Positions 13,945 through 22,710 of a stretch of DNA of 39,241 nt are shown piece after piece. The stretch lies in contig JAGBDE010000021.1 of the NCBI GenBank assembly GCA_017937655.1, positions 1 to 39,241 on the forward strand, in the 5' to 3' direction. Within the stretch, counting starts at the first letter, position 1. Each line of letters begins with the position of its first letter. The translations under genes and the position numbers were made by a program. The notes beneath the pieces are model-generated. The model was not told where the DNA came from, ran no database searches, and saw only the letters and a list, made by a program, of their open reading frames with translations. This DNA comes from Clostridia bacterium. GTDB taxonomy: Bacteria; Bacillota; Clostridia; Christensenellales; Aristaeellaceae.

Positions 13945-16599
13945 TTACGGCGCCAGCATATTTCCGGCGGGGAACAGCACATTTTCTGTGTTTCTGAGTG
14001 TTTTCTGGTCCATATACCAGCCCACAAATTCGCGGGCGGCTACGCTGGCCTCGCCGCCGGAGAAACCGCTGGGGATGAACACCACCACGGCGATTTCCGG
14101 CTGGATGGTGGTGGTTGGCGTCAGGCCCTGGTCGTAGCCCTCGGAGCCGTAAGGCGCCAGGCAGACGAACCAGGCGTTGTTTTCCAGGTCGATGGTAGTG
14201 ACCTCGGCGGTTCCCGTTTTCGCGCAGATCATGTCGCGATAGGGCCAGCCGGTAAAGTGCTTCTCAGCGGTACCGGAGTCGTCCACAACGCCCTTCATTC
14301 CTTCCCGGATATAGGCCAGATAGGTTTCCGTCTGGTCCGAATCCTCGGTAAAGTCATGAAGCAGCACGGGGTTACGCTCGCTGATGATATCGCCCTCGGG
14401 GGATGTGATGGAGTCCACCAGCGTCAGGTTGTACACCTTGCCGCCGTTGCCCAGGGCGGCAACGTAGCGGCTGACCGCGGCCGGGGTGACCACGGTGATG
14501 GACTGGCCGATGGCCACCTGAATGGTCTGGCCACCGCCCCACTTGATATCGTTGAGGTAGTTGTATGTATCGCCGATGACGGCCTGCGTAAAGACCATCT
14601 CACGGCTCATGTTCAATTCTTCCATCAGGATGGGACGCATATACTGCAGCCAGTCGCCCTGGTTGGTGTTGACGGCCATGTCCATCAGGCGCTTGACGCA
14701 GCGGTTGAGGCGGTCGTCATCGTAGGTGATATTCCGGCTGGCGCCCTGGTTGCGCAGGTGCTTCTTGATGGAGTTGAACACGATGATGGGCACGGCGGTG
14801 TCCTGGCTGGCTTCGTCCATGGCCTTGTCCGGGTCGTAAAGGCTGGTCTGGCAGCCAACCACGCTGCGCTCCTCGCCGGGCAGGTCCACGCCGGTCTTGC
14901 TGGTCAGGCCGAAGTCCGCCGCATACTGGTACATGCGGGTCTCGCCCAGGCGGCTGCCCAAAGTGTAGAAGAAGAAGTTGCAGCTGTGGGTCAGGCCCTC
15001 CACCACGGTCTGGTACTGATGCTTATACCGCTGGGACTCGGAAATCCAGCACTTAGGCGCGGTGGACTGGTCCGTGGTATAGAGCATGAAGTAACCGCCG
15101 TCAGAGATGGTTTCGTTGGTGTAAAGCTCGCCCTCGATGAGTGCGCCCAGAGAGGACACCATCTTGAAAATGGAGCCGGGGGTGCCGCGGGCGTGGATGT
15201 TGTAGTTCATCAGCACATTGCGGCTGTCCATCAGGATCTCCTGGCTTTCCGGGCCGGCAGCGGACAGGGCGTTCAGGTCGAAGGTGGGATAGTTGGCCAT
15301 GGCCAGCACCCGGCCCTCCATGTCAATGACCATCATGGCGGCACGCTCGGCCAGGGAAAGGGGATACTTCTTCCAGTTGCGGTTTTCGATATCCACCTTG
15401 TTGGAGTCCAGCCAGTTGTTGTCCATCAGCTTGCCTTCCTGCACCTTGCGGACGGAGGCCACGTTCTCGGCCAGGGCGCGTTCCGCCTGCTGCTGGTAAC
15501 TGGCGCGGATGGTCAGCTTCACGTTGTTGCCGTCCTCCGGCTCGGTGTAGCTGAGCTCGCGGGTGATCTTGCCCACACGGTCGCGCTCCACCACCCGGTA
15601 GCCCTGACGAAGGTCGCTGTTCTGGGTCAGCCAGTCCTCCATGGAGGCTTCCACGCCGTCCACGCCGATGGTATCGCTGTACTGGTAGCCCTTGGGCTTC
15701 AGCTCCGCCCACTTGGCGGCGGAGGGGATGGAGCCCATGTAGCCGATAACCTGGGCAGCCAGGTTGCTGCGGGGGTAGACACGCTTGGAGCCGATGGCGA
15801 TCTCCATGCCCGGCAGGGTCATGGAACGGGTCTCGATTTCAATGACCGTGACGTAGGGCACGTCCTCCGCAATGACGATGGGCTGGGAGTTGAACAGGTT
15901 CATCTGCATTTCGGAGTAGACCGCCAGCACCTTGAGCATGGTCTCCTCGTCCATGATGACGTCGTCCACATAGGTCTTGCCGCGGGAGGCGTAATCGGCC
16001 CGGTTGGCCTCGCGCTCTTCCACGGTATTGGCGATCTTGTAACGGTTTTTCAGCTTGACCATGGCATCGGCGGCCGTGGGCACGCTGGTGACGGTGAAGT
16101 AGTTGTTGCTGCGCCACTGGTTTTCGCGGGTCTGCAGCACGCTTTCGCTGACGCCGGAGCCAAAGTTGAACTCCCATTCGCCGGTCACTTCGTTGCGCTG
16201 GATCACGAAGGAAACGTCCAGCTCGTTGCCGTTGCGCTCGATGATCTCAATGGTCTCCATGATGGAGATGGTGAACTCCCGGTACTGGCTCTGGCTGTTC
16301 TGGCTGGCGTCGCGGTAGAAGGTGACGTTGTAGATGTCCTCGCTCTTGGCCATGATCACGGCGTCCGCGTCGGTGATCATGCCGCGGCTGCCGCGCAGGG
16401 GCACGGTGGTGGTGCGGCGGCTTTCCGCCTTCTCGCCGTAGGTGTCGCTGGAAAGCAGCTGCAGGTTCACAATGCCGGAAATCAGGTAGGCAAAAGCGGC
16501 CACAAGAATCACGACCACGGTCCAGTACCGCAGGGTCATGTTGTAAGTTTTGCCGGAACCAGGCGCTTTTCTGCGCCAGTTGTTTTTCCGTACAGGCAT
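13945..16599 (-). CDS. mrdA: Class B penicillin-binding protein 2 (elongation transpeptidase), enlarged
   Basis: This 884-residue protein has one N-terminal membrane segment (about 22-48). It cross-links new glycan strands during elongation with RodA. Start ATG 16599 follows AAAGGAGG. The dimerization domain starts with RGSRGMITDADA (69-80). Transpeptidase motifs are SIFK (S476), SCN (539-541) and KTG (794-796). It is longer than the usual 600-720 residues. One extra block lies in the N-terminal domain (about 100-245), and another of roughly 60-80 residues sits between LPGE and the conserved QVAIGQ (about 580-690), mostly helical and charged. No frame defect is seen. Confidence 0.93.
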   Translation of the reverse strand: MPVRKNNWRRKAPGSGKTYNMTLRYWTVVVILVAAFAYLISGIVNLQLLSSDTYGEKAESRRTTTVPLRGSRGMITDADAVIMAKSEDIYNVTFYRDASQNSQSQYREFTISIMETIEIIERNGNELDVSFVIQRNEVTGEWEFNFGSGVSESVLQTRENQWRSNNYFTVTSVPTAADAMVKLKNRYKIANTVEEREANRADYASRGKTYVDDVIMDEETMLKVLAVYSEMQMNLFNSQPIVIAEDVPYVTVIEIETRSMTLPGMEIAIGSKRVYPRSNLAAQVIGYMGSIPSAAKWAELKPKGYQYSDTIGVDGVEASMEDWLTQNSDLRQGYRVVERDRVGKITRELSYTEPEDGNNVKLTIRASYQQQAERALAENVASVRKVQEGKLMDNNWLDSNKVDIENRNWKKYPLSLAERAAMMVIDMEGRVLAMANYPTFDLNALSAAGPESQEILMDSRNVLMNYNIHARGTPGSIFKMVSSLGALIEGELYTNETISDGGYFMLYTTDQSTAPKCWISESQRYKHQYQTVVEGLTHSCNFFFYTLGSRLGETRMYQYAADFGLTSKTGVDLPGEERSVVGCQTSLYDPDKAMDEASQDTAVPIIVFNSIKKHLRNQGASRNITYDDDRLNRCVKRLMDMAVNTNQGDWLQYMRPILMEELNMSREMVFTQAVIGDTYNYLNDIKWGGGQTIQVAIGQSITVVTPAAVSRYVAALGNGGKVYNLTLVDSITSPEGDIISERNPVLLHDFTEDSDQTETYLAYIREGMKGVVDDSGTAEKHFTGWPYRDMICAKTGTAEVTTIDLENNAWFVCLAPYGSEGYDQGLTPTTTIQPEIAVVVFIPSGFSGGEASVAAREFVGWYMDQKTLRNTENVLFPAGNMLAP

Positions 16600-16629
16600 G
16601 CCTTTGCCTCCTTTCTGTAACAGGTGAGA

Positions 16630-17175
16630 TTATCTGGCTTTTTTCAGCTTATAGGTGCCCAGCCACCAGCGGATGGGAAACTGCAGCACCGCGGACAGCA
16701 GGGTGGTATAGCCCACGTCAATCAAGGCCCGCCGCCAGTGGCCGCTGTCCAGCTCCACGCCGGAGAGGGAAATATAGCCCATGTGGATGCCTTCAAAGAG
16801 CAGGATGCTCAAGAGAGCCGCCAGGGGCGCACGCAGATGAGCGTTCAGCTGCAGCCGTTTCTTGCCCCGGGTGCGCTCTTCCTCCAGCTTGCGCTCGGTC
16901 TTGTCAGAGAAGGCCAGAGCGGCCAGCATGGCGGCCACCGGGTAAAGAATCAGGTTGATGTAGTCCAGCGCAGGCACCATGATCTCCAGGCAATAGCCAA
17001 TCACCATGGACATCACAAAGGTGTACTTTCGGCCCAGGGCTACCGTCACGATGGAGATCAGCGCCAGGGCGATGTTAGGCGCAACGCCCCACAGGGCGAT
17101 GGAATCCACGGTGGTGACCTGCAGCAGATACGCCAGCAAGGTCAGCACCGAAAATTTGATCAACTTTCCCAGCAC
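16630..17175 (-). CDS. mreD: Rod-shape protein MreD
   Basis: This 181-residue membrane protein has about five hydrophobic segments (near 5-25, 30-48, 52-75, 78-95 and 115-135). The start is a GTG at 17175; its ribosome site (GAGGAGG) lies in the last codons of mreC, 3 bases upstream, which implies coupling. MreD is weakly conserved and is identified mainly by size, topology and its place between mreC and mrdA. A charged loop (KTERKLEEERTRGKKR) lies between segments four and five. It links MreC and MreB to the elongation synthases. Confidence 0.88.
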   Translation of the reverse strand: MLGKLIKFSVLTLLAYLLQVTTVDSIALWGVAPNIALALISIVTVALGRKYTFVMSMVIGYCLEIMVPALDYINLILYPVAAMLAALAFSDKTERKLEEERTRGKKRLQLNAHLRAPLAALLSILLFEGIHMGYISLSGVELDSGHWRRALIDVGYTTLLSAVLQFPIRWWLGTYKLKKAR

Positions 17176-17178
17176 GGT

Positions 17179-18432
17179 TTAGTCCTCCTCTACGGTCAGG
17201 TCGAGGGGCTCCGGGGTGGGAGAGGGCGTGGCGGTAGGCGGCAGGGTGAAGTTGAAGGAGTTATCTGTCTGCACGCCGGAAGGCAGCTGATACTCCAGGT
17301 TGCCGTTGGGGGTCAGCTGCGGCGTGGGAGTATCGGTCATGAGATCGCCAGGGCTGGGGCTTGCGTCAGGCTCCAGGGTGGGTTCCGGCGTGGGAGTGGG
17401 CGTGGGGGCCAGCTGGTAGAAGTCGCTGCCGATCTGGATGGTGGGCACAGGCACGATGGTATCCAGCGGCACATAGCCCAGATCGTCGCCGGAGGAGGTG
17501 CGGTCCTCCACATTCTCCGCGATGGCCTGATAACGCCACACAATCACGTATTCAATGTGCTGGAAGTCCGCCATGGGCTCCACCACGATGTACTGCTTGT
17601 TGCTTTCCATGCCGCGGGTACTTTCCCGCACGGTGCCCAGGGGGATGCCCTTAGGGAAGGACTTGGAAATGCCGCCTTCGTTGATCAGGTCGCCCACGCC
17701 GGAGGTGACCACCATATCGCCCGGGCGGGGCAGATGGTCTTCCGGCAGGTAATACATGCGGCAGAGGGGCTCGCCGTTGATGCCCAGCGTGCCGCGGACG
17801 GTTCCCTGGTCGCGGGAGGAGGAGATCAGTCCGGCGATGCTGGCCTCGCTGTCGATGATGGTACGGACAGAGGCGCTGTTGGGCTTGACGTTATAAGTGT
17901 AGCCGATCATGGCGTTGTCCACGGTCACGGCCATGTAGTCCCGAATGCCGTCGTTGGAGCCCTTGTTGATGACAAACACGGAAAAGTAGTTGCCCGGATC
18001 CTTGCCCACAACCGTGGCAACGATGGGGTTCATGCTGTCATTGGTGCTGATGTCGTCGTACAGGTTTTCGTACACGCTCAGCTTATGCTCAAGTTCCTGG
18101 GTCAGCATGGCCTGGTAGGTCAGCTGCTCATTTTCCTGCCTGAGAGTATTATACTCCAATTCCAGGCGGGAGCGCAGTTTCAATGTGTAAAAATAGTTGT
18201 CCACCCAGTTGACCACCTGCTGGAAGCCGTTCTGAATGGGCGTCAGGATCCGCGCCACGCCCCGCTCGGGGAAGGCGGTATCATCCGTGCCGTTGATCAA
18301 AACCAGCAGGTGCATGCCGGCAAAAAACAGAAGCAGCAGCACAACAATCCACAAAACAACGTTGCGGAATACTTTCCGGCCTTTGCCGCTGGACGAGCGT
18401 TTCCGTTCGGTTTTGGGTGTTTTCACGTTCAT
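17179..18432 (-). CDS. mreC: Rod-shape protein MreC with a Pro/Thr-rich tail
   Basis: This 417-residue protein starts at ATG 18432 behind TTTTGGAGG. A basic cytoplasmic N-terminus precedes one membrane segment (about 25-47), then a coiled coil (about 85-130) and the two MreC beta-barrel domains (about 135-305, with VGKDPGNYFSVFVINKGS and VVTSGVGDLINEGGIS). MreC forms a periplasmic-side scaffold for PBP2-RodA. The final ~100 residues are unusual: a low-complexity stretch rich in Pro and Thr (PTPTPTPEPTLEP, then TATPSPTPEP) ending in acidic EED. Such a tail may act as a flexible wall spacer. It is not typical of MreC. Confidence 0.92.
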   Translation of the reverse strand: MNVKTPKTERKRSSSGKGRKVFRNVVLWIVVLLLLFFAGMHLLVLINGTDDTAFPERGVARILTPIQNGFQQVVNWVDNYFYTLKLRSRLELEYNTLRQENEQLTYQAMLTQELEHKLSVYENLYDDISTNDSMNPIVATVVGKDPGNYFSVFVINKGSNDGIRDYMAVTVDNAMIGYTYNVKPNSASVRTIIDSEASIAGLISSSRDQGTVRGTLGINGEPLCRMYYLPEDHLPRPGDMVVTSGVGDLINEGGISKSFPKGIPLGTVRESTRGMESNKQYIVVEPMADFQHIEYVIVWRYQAIAENVEDRTSSGDDLGYVPLDTIVPVPTIQIGSDFYQLAPTPTPTPEPTLEPDASPSPGDLMTDTPTPQLTPNGNLEYQLPSGVQTDNSFNFTLPPTATPSPTPEPLDLTVEED

Positions 18433-18452
18433 TGCCTAACCTCCAAAACGTG

Positions 18453-19481
18453 TCAGGCCTCCTTGAGGAAGCTGGTTCTGCCCAGATGCTCCAGAAGGTC
18501 AAGATTTTCGATGATGTATCCCAGGCCCAGGGCGGCGCAGTCCATGGGTTCCCGGGCCAGAAGCACCCGGATGCCCAGCTCGCTGGCAATCATCTGGTCC
18601 ATGCCGTACAGCAGCGATCCGCCGCCGGTCAGGTAGATGCCGTTGTGCATCACGTCGGAAGCCAGTTCCGGGGGCGTGCGTTCCAGCACCCACTTGATGG
18701 CCCGGACGATGGCCTGGCAAGGCTCCCGGATGGCCTGATAAATCTGGGTGGAGTTGATCTCCGCGGTCTCGGGAAGGGTGGTGACGGCGTTCTTGCCGCG
18801 GATGCGGGCCCGGCGCTCGCCCTGCAGAGGCAAGGCGGAACCCAGATCCAGCTTCACTTCCTCGGCGGTGCGTTCGCCAATGCCGATGTCAAACTCCCGA
18901 CGGATATACGCGGCGATGGCTTCGTCCATCTTGCTGCCGCCCACCCGGATGGAATGGCTGATGACCACGCCGCCCAGGCTGACCACAGCCACGTCCGTGG
19001 TGCCGCCGCCGATGTCCACCACCATGCAGCCGTTGGGCTCAAACACGGGCAGGCCGCAGCCCAGGGCCGACAGGAAGGGCTTTTCTACCAGGTACACCTT
19101 CCGTCCGCCGGCATAGCGGGCCACCTCGCCCACTGCGCGGCGCTCGATGGCAGAAATGGAGGACGGATAGCTGACGAACAGTCGGGGGTGCACAATATAG
19201 CTCACGCCGATGGCCTTGCGGATAAAGGACTCGATCATGATCTCCGTCAGGTCAAAGTCCACAATCACGCCCTCCTGCATGGGCCGGGCGGCGATGTAAC
19301 CTTCGGCGGTGCGGCCGATCATGATGCGGGCGTCGTCGCCCACGGCGATGGCCCGGCGGTTATTGCCCGCCTCCACCAAGGTGATGGTGGGCTCATTGAT
19401 CACGATGCCCTTATGCTTCACGTAGATCTGCGTATTGCAGGTGCCGAGGTCTATTCCCAGGTCACGGGCAACAAATCCCAT
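18453..19481 (-). CDS. mreB: Rod-shape actin homologue MreB
   Basis: This 342-residue cytoplasmic protein has the full actin-fold nucleotide site: phosphate-1 DLGTCNTQIYV (about 10-20), phosphate-2 VVDIGGGTTDVAVVSLGGVV, and the adenosine motif YLTGGGSLLYGMDQ near 285-298. MreB filaments orient the elongation machinery. The start at 19481 follows a modest GGATGTG, 16 bases after maf. Length is normal. Relatives such as Mbl and MreBH cannot be separated by sequence alone, but the position before mreC and mreD argues for MreB. Confidence 0.95.
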   Translation of the reverse strand: MGFVARDLGIDLGTCNTQIYVKHKGIVINEPTITLVEAGNNRRAIAVGDDARIMIGRTAEGYIAARPMQEGVIVDFDLTEIMIESFIRKAIGVSYIVHPRLFVSYPSSISAIERRAVGEVARYAGGRKVYLVEKPFLSALGCGLPVFEPNGCMVVDIGGGTTDVAVVSLGGVVISHSIRVGGSKMDEAIAAYIRREFDIGIGERTAEEVKLDLGSALPLQGERRARIRGKNAVTTLPETAEINSTQIYQAIREPCQAIVRAIKWVLERTPPELASDVMHNGIYLTGGGSLLYGMDQMIASELGIRVLLAREPMDCAALGLGYIIENLDLLEHLGRTSFLKEA

Positions 19482-19497
19482 TATTTCACATCCATTC

Positions 19498-20085
19498 TTA
19501 CGTTTCAGAAAACAGCTGTACGTTGCAACTTTTCAAAAAGCGGGCCACGGTCTCCATCGGCATGCCAATCACATTGGAAGGGCTGCCTTTGATTTCCGTC
19601 ACAAAGGCGCCGGCCCGGCCCTGCACCGCGTAGGCGCCGGCCTTGTCCATGGGCTCGCCGGTCAGCACATAGCGGCGGATGGTTCCCTCGTCCAGGGTGG
19701 CGAAGCGCACGTCCGTCAGGCAGACTTCCTCCTGGACGCTTCCGTCCGGGGCGATCATGCAAACGCCGGTAGCCACCTGGTTGACCCGCCCGCTGAGGGT
19801 TTTCAGCATCTGGACGGCATCTTCTTCATCCACAGGCTTTCCCAGCACCTGGCCGTCTACACATACCAGCGTATCCGCCGCAAGCACCAGCCTGCCCGGC
19901 ATCCGGGCGGCCACTTCCTCGGCTTTCCGCCGGGCAAGCACTTTCACCCGCTCCGGCCCGGTACCCAGCACGTCATCCTCCGGCGCAAGGGAAGGCACCA
20001 CCTCAAAAGGCACGCCCATCTGCACCATCATTTCCTGCCGCCTGGGCGAGGCAGAGGCCAACACCACCGGGAACAACTTTTGCAT
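19498..20085 (-). CDS. maf: Maf nucleoside-triphosphate pyrophosphatase
   Basis: This 195-residue cytosolic house-cleaning enzyme hydrolyses dTTP, UTP or modified NTPs to monophosphates. The start ATG 20085 (MQKLFPVVLASASPRR) is preceded by AAGGAGG; a slightly longer frame from 20124 is less likely. Maf motifs are SASPRRQEMM near 11-20, the catalytic LAADTLVCVDG near 74-84, and the C-terminal GSPSNVIGMPME. The order maf-mreB-mreC-mreD is widespread in Firmicutes. It is the first gene of the seven-gene elongation operon. Confidence 0.92.
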   Translation of the reverse strand: MQKLFPVVLASASPRRQEMMVQMGVPFEVVPSLAPEDDVLGTGPERVKVLARRKAEEVAARMPGRLVLAADTLVCVDGQVLGKPVDEEDAVQMLKTLSGRVNQVATGVCMIAPDGSVQEEVCLTDVRFATLDEGTIRRYVLTGEPMDKAGAYAVQGRAGAFVTEIKGSPSNVIGMPMETVARFLKSCNVQLFSET

Positions 20086-20135
20086 ACAGCCTGCGCCTCC
20101 TTTTGCCAGAGCATAGATTTCCACATTAACGATTT

Positions 20136-20164
20136 ATTATAGCACACTTTCCTTCATAAGCAAA
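20136..20164 (-). promoter_or_regulatory. Promoter of the maf-mre-mrd-rodA operon
   Basis: On the minus strand TTTGCT (20164-20159), 17 bases, and TATAAT (20141-20136) with an extended TGC before it. It is divergent from the oxidoreductase promoter at 20254. Confidence 0.72.
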
Positions 20165-20253
20165 GGGCGCAAGCCTGTTTTCCCCGAAACAGATGCAAAT
20201 TTTTGCAGCGCCCCCCGCGGTGCAGAAATGCAAAGAGGAAACACGCCCCTCCA

Positions 20254-20281
20254 TTGACTTTGCAAAATCAGAAGGTATAAT
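20254..20281 (+). promoter_or_regulatory. Promoter of the 2-oxoacid oxidoreductase operon
   Basis: TTGACT (20254-20259) and TATAAT (20276-20281) with a 16-base spacer, 50 bases before the ferredoxin gene. Confidence 0.78.
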
Positions 20282-20330
20282 GTATAAGTCCAGTTTTTAT
20301 AGACGGAACTCTTACTTAGGAGGTGCGGAT

Positions 20331-20537
20331 ATGGCAAACGCAATTGTCAACGAGGACGTCTGCAAGGGCTGCGGCCTGTGCATCGACGCTTGCCCCAAAA
20401 AAATCATGGAGATTGATCGCAGCCATCTGAACCGCAAGGGATATCATCCTGCGCACTGCGCCAAGCCCGACGAATGCATCGGCTGCGCTTTCTGTGCCAC
20501 CATGTGTCCCGACGTGGCGATTACCGTGGAAAAATGA
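20331..20537 (+). CDS. 2 x [4Fe-4S] ferredoxin-like subunit of 2-oxoacid oxidoreductase
   Basis: This 68-residue protein, ATG 20331 behind AGGAGG, has two complete 4Fe-4S motifs: VCKGCGLCIDACPKK and ECIGCAFCATMCPD. It is the delta-type (ferredoxin) subunit of four-subunit 2-oxoacid:ferredoxin oxidoreductases, passing electrons from the thiamine site to ferredoxin. The alpha, beta and gamma genes follow at once on the same strand, so a single complex is clear. The longer frame upstream to 20193 crosses the promoter and is not used. Confidence 0.93.
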   Translation: MANAIVNEDVCKGCGLCIDACPKKIMEIDRSHLNRKGYHPAHCAKPDECIGCAFCATMCPDVAITVEK

Positions 20538-20575
20538 CCGGCTTTTGCAGGTTTGGAAAGAAGGTATAGTGCAGT

Positions 20576-21958
20576 ATGAAAAAGCTTATGAAGGGTAACG
20601 AGGCCATCGCCGAGGCCGCCATCCAGGCCGGCTGCCGGTTCTTCTTCGGCTACCCCATCACCCCCCAGAATCAGATTCCCGAATACATGAGCAAGCGCAT
20701 GCCCGAGGTGGGCGGCTGCTTCCTCCAGTCTGAAAGCGAAGTTGCCGCCATCAACATGGTTTACGGTGCTGGCGGCGCCGGCGCACGCGTCATGACCAGC
20801 TCCTCCAGCCCCGGAATCAGCCTGAAGCAGGAAGGCATCAGCTACATCGTGGGCGCCGAGGTGCCCTGCGTGATTGTGAACATGGTGCGCGGCGGCCCCG
20901 GTCTGGGCAGCATCCAGCCCGCCCAGAGCGACTACTACCAGTCCACCCGCGGCGGCGGACACGGCGACTACCGCATGTGCGTGCTGGCTCCCAGCTCCGT
21001 GCAGGAAGCCGTCGATTTGACCCAGGAAGCCTTTGACATCGCCGACCGCTATCGCAACCCGGTCATGGTGCTGGGCGACGGCCTCATCGGCCAGATGATG
21101 GAGCCTGTGGACATGGACCTGTGCAAGGACCGCAAGCCCGCCGAAGACCTGACCGAGAAGACCTGGGCCGCTACCGGCCACGTTCCCACCGAGGAAGCCC
21201 CCCGGGCCATCATCAACAGCCTGTACATCCAGCCCGACGTGCTGGAGAAGCATTGCCAGAAGCTGCAGGCCAAGTATGACGCCATCGAGGCCGCTGAATG
21301 CCGCTGGCAGGAAGAGGAGACCGAGGACGCCGAGATCGTGATTGTGGCTTACGGCACCACCAGCCGCATCTGCCGCAGCGCCATGCGCAAGCTGCGCCAG
21401 GAAGGCATCCGCGTGGGCATGATCCGTCCCATCACCCTGTGGCCCTTCCCCGAAGCCGCCATCCGCTCCACCCTCAAGACCGCCCGCCAGTATCTGTGCG
21501 TGGAAATGAGCATGGGCCAGATGATCGACGACGTGCGCCTGGCCGTGAACGGCGAGCGCCCCGTGGATTTCTACGGCCGCACCGGCGGCATGGTTCCCAC
21601 CGTCACCGAGATCGTGGACAAGGTCAAGGCCATGTACGATAACGACGATCTCCACAAGGCTGAGAAAGCCTTCAACGACACCGTCGGCGCCGTGGGCAAT
21701 GCCTTCAACAAGCTGGGCCAGAAGATCGAAAAGGCCGTGAACAACCCGGAGCTGGAGCAGAAGGCTGAGAACTTCCGCAAGCAGGCTTCCGACGTTGCCA
21801 ACCGCGCTGCCAGCGGCCTGGCCAAGGGCATGGACGCCATGGCCAGCACCCTGGGCAAGGCATTTTCCAGCATTTTCGGCGGCGCTCAGCCCGAAGAACC
21901 CAAATCAACTGAAACCGTGGATACTCCCGCGGAAAACAACGAAGGAGGGGAACAGTAA
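20576..21958 (+). CDS. vorB: 2-oxoacid:ferredoxin oxidoreductase alpha subunit (VorB-like) with amphipathic tail
   Basis: This 460-residue subunit of a 2-oxoisovalerate or 2-oxoglutarate ferredoxin oxidoreductase starts at 20576, behind AAGAAGG. The core (1-354) has the pyrimidine-binding domain opening (KGNEAIAEAAIQAGC, FFGYPITPQNQIPEYM), ESEVAAINMVYGA and TSSSSPGISLKQEG, then VRGGPGLGSIQPAQSDY. This closely matches VorB. Typical members are near 350 residues. Here about 105 more follow: repeated amphipathic helices (AFNDTVGAVGNAFNKLGQKI, then ASGLAKGMDAMASTLGKAF) and an acidic end. The tail is in frame and overlaps the next start (TAATG). It may bind a membrane, a partner or a shell; no such role is known to me. 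Confidence 0.92.
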   Translation: MKKLMKGNEAIAEAAIQAGCRFFFGYPITPQNQIPEYMSKRMPEVGGCFLQSESEVAAINMVYGAGGAGARVMTSSSSPGISLKQEGISYIVGAEVPCVIVNMVRGGPGLGSIQPAQSDYYQSTRGGGHGDYRMCVLAPSSVQEAVDLTQEAFDIADRYRNPVMVLGDGLIGQMMEPVDMDLCKDRKPAEDLTEKTWAATGHVPTEEAPRAIINSLYIQPDVLEKHCQKLQAKYDAIEAAECRWQEEETEDAEIVIVAYGTTSRICRSAMRKLRQEGIRVGMIRPITLWPFPEAAIRSTLKTARQYLCVEMSMGQMIDDVRLAVNGERPVDFYGRTGGMVPTVTEIVDKVKAMYDNDDLHKAEKAFNDTVGAVGNAFNKLGQKIEKAVNNPELEQKAENFRKQASDVANRAASGLAKGMDAMASTLGKAFSSIFGGAQPEEPKSTETVDTPAENNEGGEQ

Positions 21959-22710
21959 TGGCTACCGTTTTCAAGAAAACCAGCATGCTGACCGATAAGC
22001 CCTTCCACTACTGCCCCGGCTGCACCCACGGCATCATCCATCGCCTGACCGCCGAGGTTCTGGAAGAACTGGGCATTGGCGAGACCGCCATCGGCGTTGC
22101 GCCCGTTGGCTGCGCCGTATTCGCCTACGACTACTTCAACTGCGACATGATGGAAGCGGCTCACGGCCGTGCTCCCGCCGTCGCTACCGGCATCAAGCGC
22201 GTCCATCCCGACAAGGCCGTGTTCACCTACCAGGGCGACGGCGACCTTGCCTCCATCGGCGCGGCTGAGATCGTCCACGCTGCCACCCGCGGCGAGAAGA
22301 TCACCGTCATTTTCGTCAACAACGCCATTTACGGCATGACCGGCGGCCAGATGGCCCCCACCACCCTGCCCGGCCAGGTGACCACCACCAGCCCCTACGG
22401 TCGCGACACCAACCACTGCGGCTTCCCGGTGCACGTCAGCGAAATGCTGGCCACCCTCAACGGCCCCGCTTACATCGAGCGCGTCAGCGTCCACGATGTG
22501 GCCCACGTGAAGAAGGCCAAGGCCGCCATCAAGAAGGCGTTCCAGCTGCAGATGGAAGGCAAGGGCTTCACCCTCATCGAGGTCATCTCCTCCTGCCCCA
22601 CCAACTGGGGCAAGACTCCCAAGGAAGCGCTGGAATGGGTCAAGAGCGACATGATCCCCAACTACCCCCTGGGCGTTTACAAGGACATTACCGCAGGAGG
22701 TGACCAGTAA
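21958..22710 (+). CDS. 2-oxoacid:ferredoxin oxidoreductase beta subunit (TPP-binding)
   Basis: This 250-residue subunit holds thiamine pyrophosphate. The CPGCTHG motif near residue 19 and the TPP motif YQGDGDLASIGAAEI, followed by ITVIFVNNAIYGMTGGQ, are complete. The start at 21958 overlaps the alpha-subunit stop (TAATG), with GGAGGGG just upstream, so translation is coupled. It ends in the same overlap with the gamma gene. Together the four subunits decarboxylate a 2-oxo acid to the acyl-CoA and reduce ferredoxin. Substrate (2-oxoisovalerate or 2-oxoglutarate) is not fixed by the sequence. Confidence 0.94.
   Translation: MATVFKKTSMLTDKPFHYCPGCTHGIIHRLTAEVLEELGIGETAIGVAPVGCAVFAYDYFNCDMMEAAHGRAPAVATGIKRVHPDKAVFTYQGDGDLASIGAAEIVHAATRGEKITVIFVNNAIYGMTGGQMAPTTLPGQVTTTSPYGRDTNHCGFPVHVSEMLATLNGPAYIERVSVHDVAHVKKAKAAIKKAFQLQMEGKGFTLIEVISSCPTNWGKTPKEALEWVKSDMIPNYPLGVYKDITAGGDQ

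Noticed and set aside
13867-16620. 917-codon plus-strand frame opposite mrdA
   Set aside because: Shadow of the PBP2 gene; no ribosome site, no domain.
16624-18636. 670-codon plus-strand frame opposite mreC and mreD
   Set aside because: Antisense of clear mre genes, with the same GC-rich artefact composition.
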